Below, piece by piece: positions 61,477-64,000 of a stretch of 64,000 nucleotides of DNA. Numbering within the stretch: position 1 is the first letter of the stretch; each line of letters starts with the position of its first letter. The notes beneath the pieces are model-generated. The model was not told where the DNA came from and searched no databases. It was given only the letters and a program-made list of their open reading frames with translations. The position numbers and the translations under genes were made by a program. Where the stretch lies: the NCBI GenBank assembly GCA_017562135.1, contig QEYB01000999.1:434001-498000 (forward strand), in the 5' to 3' direction. Source of the DNA: Dipylidium caninum (lineage: Eukaryota; Platyhelminthes; Cestoda; Cyclophyllidea; Dipylidiidae).

Positions 61477-62130
61477 CCAATGATTACTGCCCATGGAGCA
61501 GTCTCTAATCCCTCGCCTCAATACACGCACACCGCCGAGAATGGGCCGTGGACTCTGCACAGTCTAACGTCCTTTTTCGTCCACTCGTCTTCGTTACACA
61601 GAGCGCCACTTTCACCATTCTGCGTCGTGGATTTTCTTTCTCCGCATCAGCCTTCGTCTCATGCTCGTCAACATCTACTCTTGCCAGAGATCAGCTTGCG
61701 TCTCATTGACAGCAAACTGCTCTTCTCTCGCCCCCGGCTGCTAAACTAAAGTGGTGTCAACTGCACTCGCCTGCCAAAGGCATCGCAACGCTCACTGTCA
61801 CCTGACGCCTACTCGACGATCGCGCACCCACACATTCATTGCGCTGCCACGTCACTCGCCTCCACCTCCTCCACCTCTCCCCGCCGAGCCCGCACCTGCC
61901 TTTCTCGCACGTCATCCTCGAGACCCACCATCGAAAGCGACTTCCCAGCCTCCAGTCCCCAGCCTCCGCCCCTACACGATCAGGTCGTGCAACTCTCCTC
62001 CTCCTCCTCACCCCACCATCGTCCGACCACTGGCCTGACACTGCCCGACATCGCCTCTGCGCCGTGCTCTGCTCCACTCCGCTCCGCTCTGCGCCATCAG
62101 TCGACACGCGCAAACACGCCACACACGTCG

Positions 62131-62166
62131 CCTCTCTCTGCCTGTCTCTCTCTCTCTCTCTCTCTC
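62131..62166. repeat. (TC)n microsatellite
   Basis: A nearly pure pyrimidine tract with about 11 consecutive TC units lies in the GC-rich terminal region. Confidence 0.8.
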
Positions 62167-62739
62167 CCCGTATGGCTGACTGTCTCACAGCACTCATCTC
62201 GCCAACCATCAACTCACCGACGCTGCAACGACGCGTCGCAAACCTGACCGTGTCACGCCAGAGCGGTGGATAGTTTGTTGACAAATGTGTGTTTGTGCGC
62301 TAAGTGGCACACGTCGGTGGTCATTTGCGTCCACCAACAGTCCACTCGGATTAGTGGTGGGCGCCCCCTCGGCGATGGGGCGGTTGGGGGGCGGGGCTGA
62401 GGGGGTGAACGGCTCACGGCCTGCTGGCTATTGTGTGTCCGCCCACAATGTGCCGCCTCCTCCGCGGTCATTTCATCGTCGTCGCGCACTTTCCACCAAA
62501 CCACAGACGTCCACGGTCCAATGAATGTGCTGGAAAAGAAGACGACTTTGGTCTCGTGTGTTCGGGGTGCGGGAGTGAGAGTAGATGAGCCGAGGGAACA
62601 ACGAGAGTGGCGAGAGCGGAGAGAGCGGTCGGGTACCTGGCAAATGAGGGGAGAGGCCACGCGACACGCGGCCCGTCACAACCGAGCCTCGCGTCCAACA
62701 CTGAGCACCCAAACAGAATCCGCGCCAGTGGTCAAATGG

Positions 62740-62812
62740 TGTGGCGAGTGCGAGATCACTTGAGGACGGCTCCTTCGCCACTCCGTCTGACCACATGCCA
62801 TCTGCTCTGCTT
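62740..62812. repeat. Diverged repeat unit, copy A
   Basis: About 73 bp, starting gtgtggcgagtgcgagatca, recurs at 63714-63787 on the same strand at roughly 80% identity by eye, with one or two single-base gaps. Confidence 0.7.
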
Positions 62813-63713
62813 TGTCCTGGAAGGCAGAGCTGATGGGCAGAGTGAGTATTTCGCATAACTCAACGACGAGCCGTGCGCAGCTTGCGGTTGGCCATGGTGG
62901 TCCGTCTAAAGAGAGGGACGGAGGAGAAGAAGGAGTGCAGCTCCTTGGCGGAGGGAGAGTGTACGCCTGCCTGCACGGCTTTGAGTCTCAGGTGAGCGTC
63001 AACCGGTGACCGGGGCACCCGAGTTGGCTTTCTCCGCCACACAAGGCACTTATTTTGGCGCGTCGGCAAAAAGCGCGCCTGCGCCTGGTTTGAGGCAGTA
63101 ATTTCCTCATTGGTGACATTTCCCTTCCTGTCACCAAATGAGCAGTACGAAAGCATCTCCCCGTTCAGGGTGAGAAGGAGTGTCTTCGGCGTTAGTGCCC
63201 ATTTTTCTGTCGGTATACCAAGAATGCGCGACAGCACTGCTCAGATGTGCTTCGTAGGAGATGTTTGTGGACAGGCGCGAGAAAGGGAAGGGGAGGGCAT
63301 GGGTGGGAAGGGTGCACAGGCAGTACAGCAGTTTGGCATTTTGATGCAGGCGTCACTACAAAGCATTCAATGGAAACGTGAGAATTCTCGCCCAACTGGC
63401 GGTGGGTGCAGAGTTACAGTGGGGTAACGCGGCAAGAAGTGGGCTGCACAGTGAAGTCTCTGGCAGAGTGAGAGCAGACCACCGTGAACACCGCACCGGC
63501 AACTCAAGATCAGACAGACTGTGTTCATATCGCCGCCAGTGTGCCAGTGCGACAATCTACGCCAGAAGACGCATTCCTTGCATCTAACGCGTTGTGGGTA
63601 GGTGGGGGTGGGAAACGAGGGCAGTGACGGTGGGACATCAGGCCCCTCCAAAACGAGTGTTCGCGTCCACAAGAAACAACCTCAGGTGAATCGGGGGCAG
63701 TGTGGGAAGGTGG

Positions 63714-63787
63714 GTGTGGCGCAGTGCGAGATCACTCGAGGACGCTTAATGCCCTACTCCGTCCGGCCAAATGCCATCTGTTTCGCC
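63714..63787. repeat. Diverged repeat unit, copy B
   Basis: This is the partner of 62740-62812. Nearby, acagactgtgttca also occurs twice (63516 and 63925 areas), which suggests a larger decayed repeat family in this segment. Confidence 0.7.
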
Positions 63788-64000
63788 AACGCAGACGACA
63801 TGCGGGTCGTCAAGCAGCGTTCAGTGCAACACTTCACCCGATAAGATCGTCTCCACGAGGAGACGCGCCAACAGATGACGCAGATGGAGTGACAGACACG
63901 CCGCACTTAGCGGAAACGATGCTACAGACTGTGTTCAGAGCCGCGAGAGCTGGGCGGGACCAGCGACTGGTGGCAGTGTCCACACCTCCTCTCGTCGCCG

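Larger units (their letters stand above)
59250..64000. other. GC-rich, low-complexity terminal region with internal duplications
   Basis: The last 4.7 kb is richer in G+C than the rest. It contains many simple tracts: (CCA)n at 60311-60331, a run of 14 G at 60949-60962, (CAGA)n at 61231-61268, and (TC)n at 62131-62166. Many overlapping open frames exist on both strands, but they are explained by the scarcity of AT-rich stop codons. None shows a family motif. It may contain 5' exons and the promoter of the minus-strand gene at 58-59 kb. Confidence 0.45.

Noticed and set aside
59351..62660. Many open frames of 100-220 codons in the GC-rich end, on both strands
   Set aside because: High G+C makes stops rare. 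The peptides are Ser/Pro/Arg-rich low complexity, several overlap in different frames, and none has a motif.

Overview
This is eukaryotic nuclear DNA from an invertebrate animal. Spliced genes with bilaterian domain architectures are present: neuron navigator, cortactin, tailless-type nuclear receptor, Ig/FN3 adhesion molecule, RAB3 and tropomodulin. I saw no bacterial operons, rRNA or tRNA. A parasitic flatworm, most likely a tapeworm, fits best. The reasons are very short introns (30-31 nt) inside conserved genes, compact genes with many tiny phase-0 exons, and acceptor-like AG dinucleotides just before several start codons. No nucleotide-level match was available, so the species assignment is inference.

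Layout. (1) About 1-9 kb, plus strand: 3' part of a neuron-navigator (NAV/unc-53) gene, with a long candidate alternative first exon, ending without the AAA+ domain of the family. (2) 9.5-15.1 kb, minus: complete cortactin, 14 coding exons, 483 aa, with reduced repeats and two C-terminal SH3 domains. (3) 20.3-26.2 kb, plus: complete NR2E/tailless nuclear receptor, 9 exons, 523 aa. (4) 30.9-42.6 kb, minus: secreted/GPI-type Ig+FN3 protein, about 1268 aa. (5) 43.7-45.0 kb, plus: RAB3. (6) 50.4-53.6 kb, minus: tropomodulin, 5 exons, 361 aa. (7) 55.9-57.5 kb, plus: seven-finger C2H2 protein, 505 aa. (8) 58.1-59.2 kb, minus: exons of an unrecognised gene with a reading-frame break. The last 5 kb is GC-rich, low in complexity and internally repeated.

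The eight recognised loci alternate strictly in strand (+ - + - + - + -), so the window is a series of head-to-head and tail-to-tail pairs. Several products belong to actin/cytoskeleton and neuronal or secretory biology: NAV guides neurites, cortactin promotes branched actin, tropomodulin caps pointed ends, RAB3 controls synaptic vesicle exocytosis, and tailless patterns the anterior nervous system. I see no evidence that they are co-regulated.

Exon boundaries were read by eye from GT/GC..AG signals, phase agreement and family similarity. Complete models were accepted only when summed exon lengths were divisible by three. Long intergenic stretches and introns hold many chance open frames that I left out.
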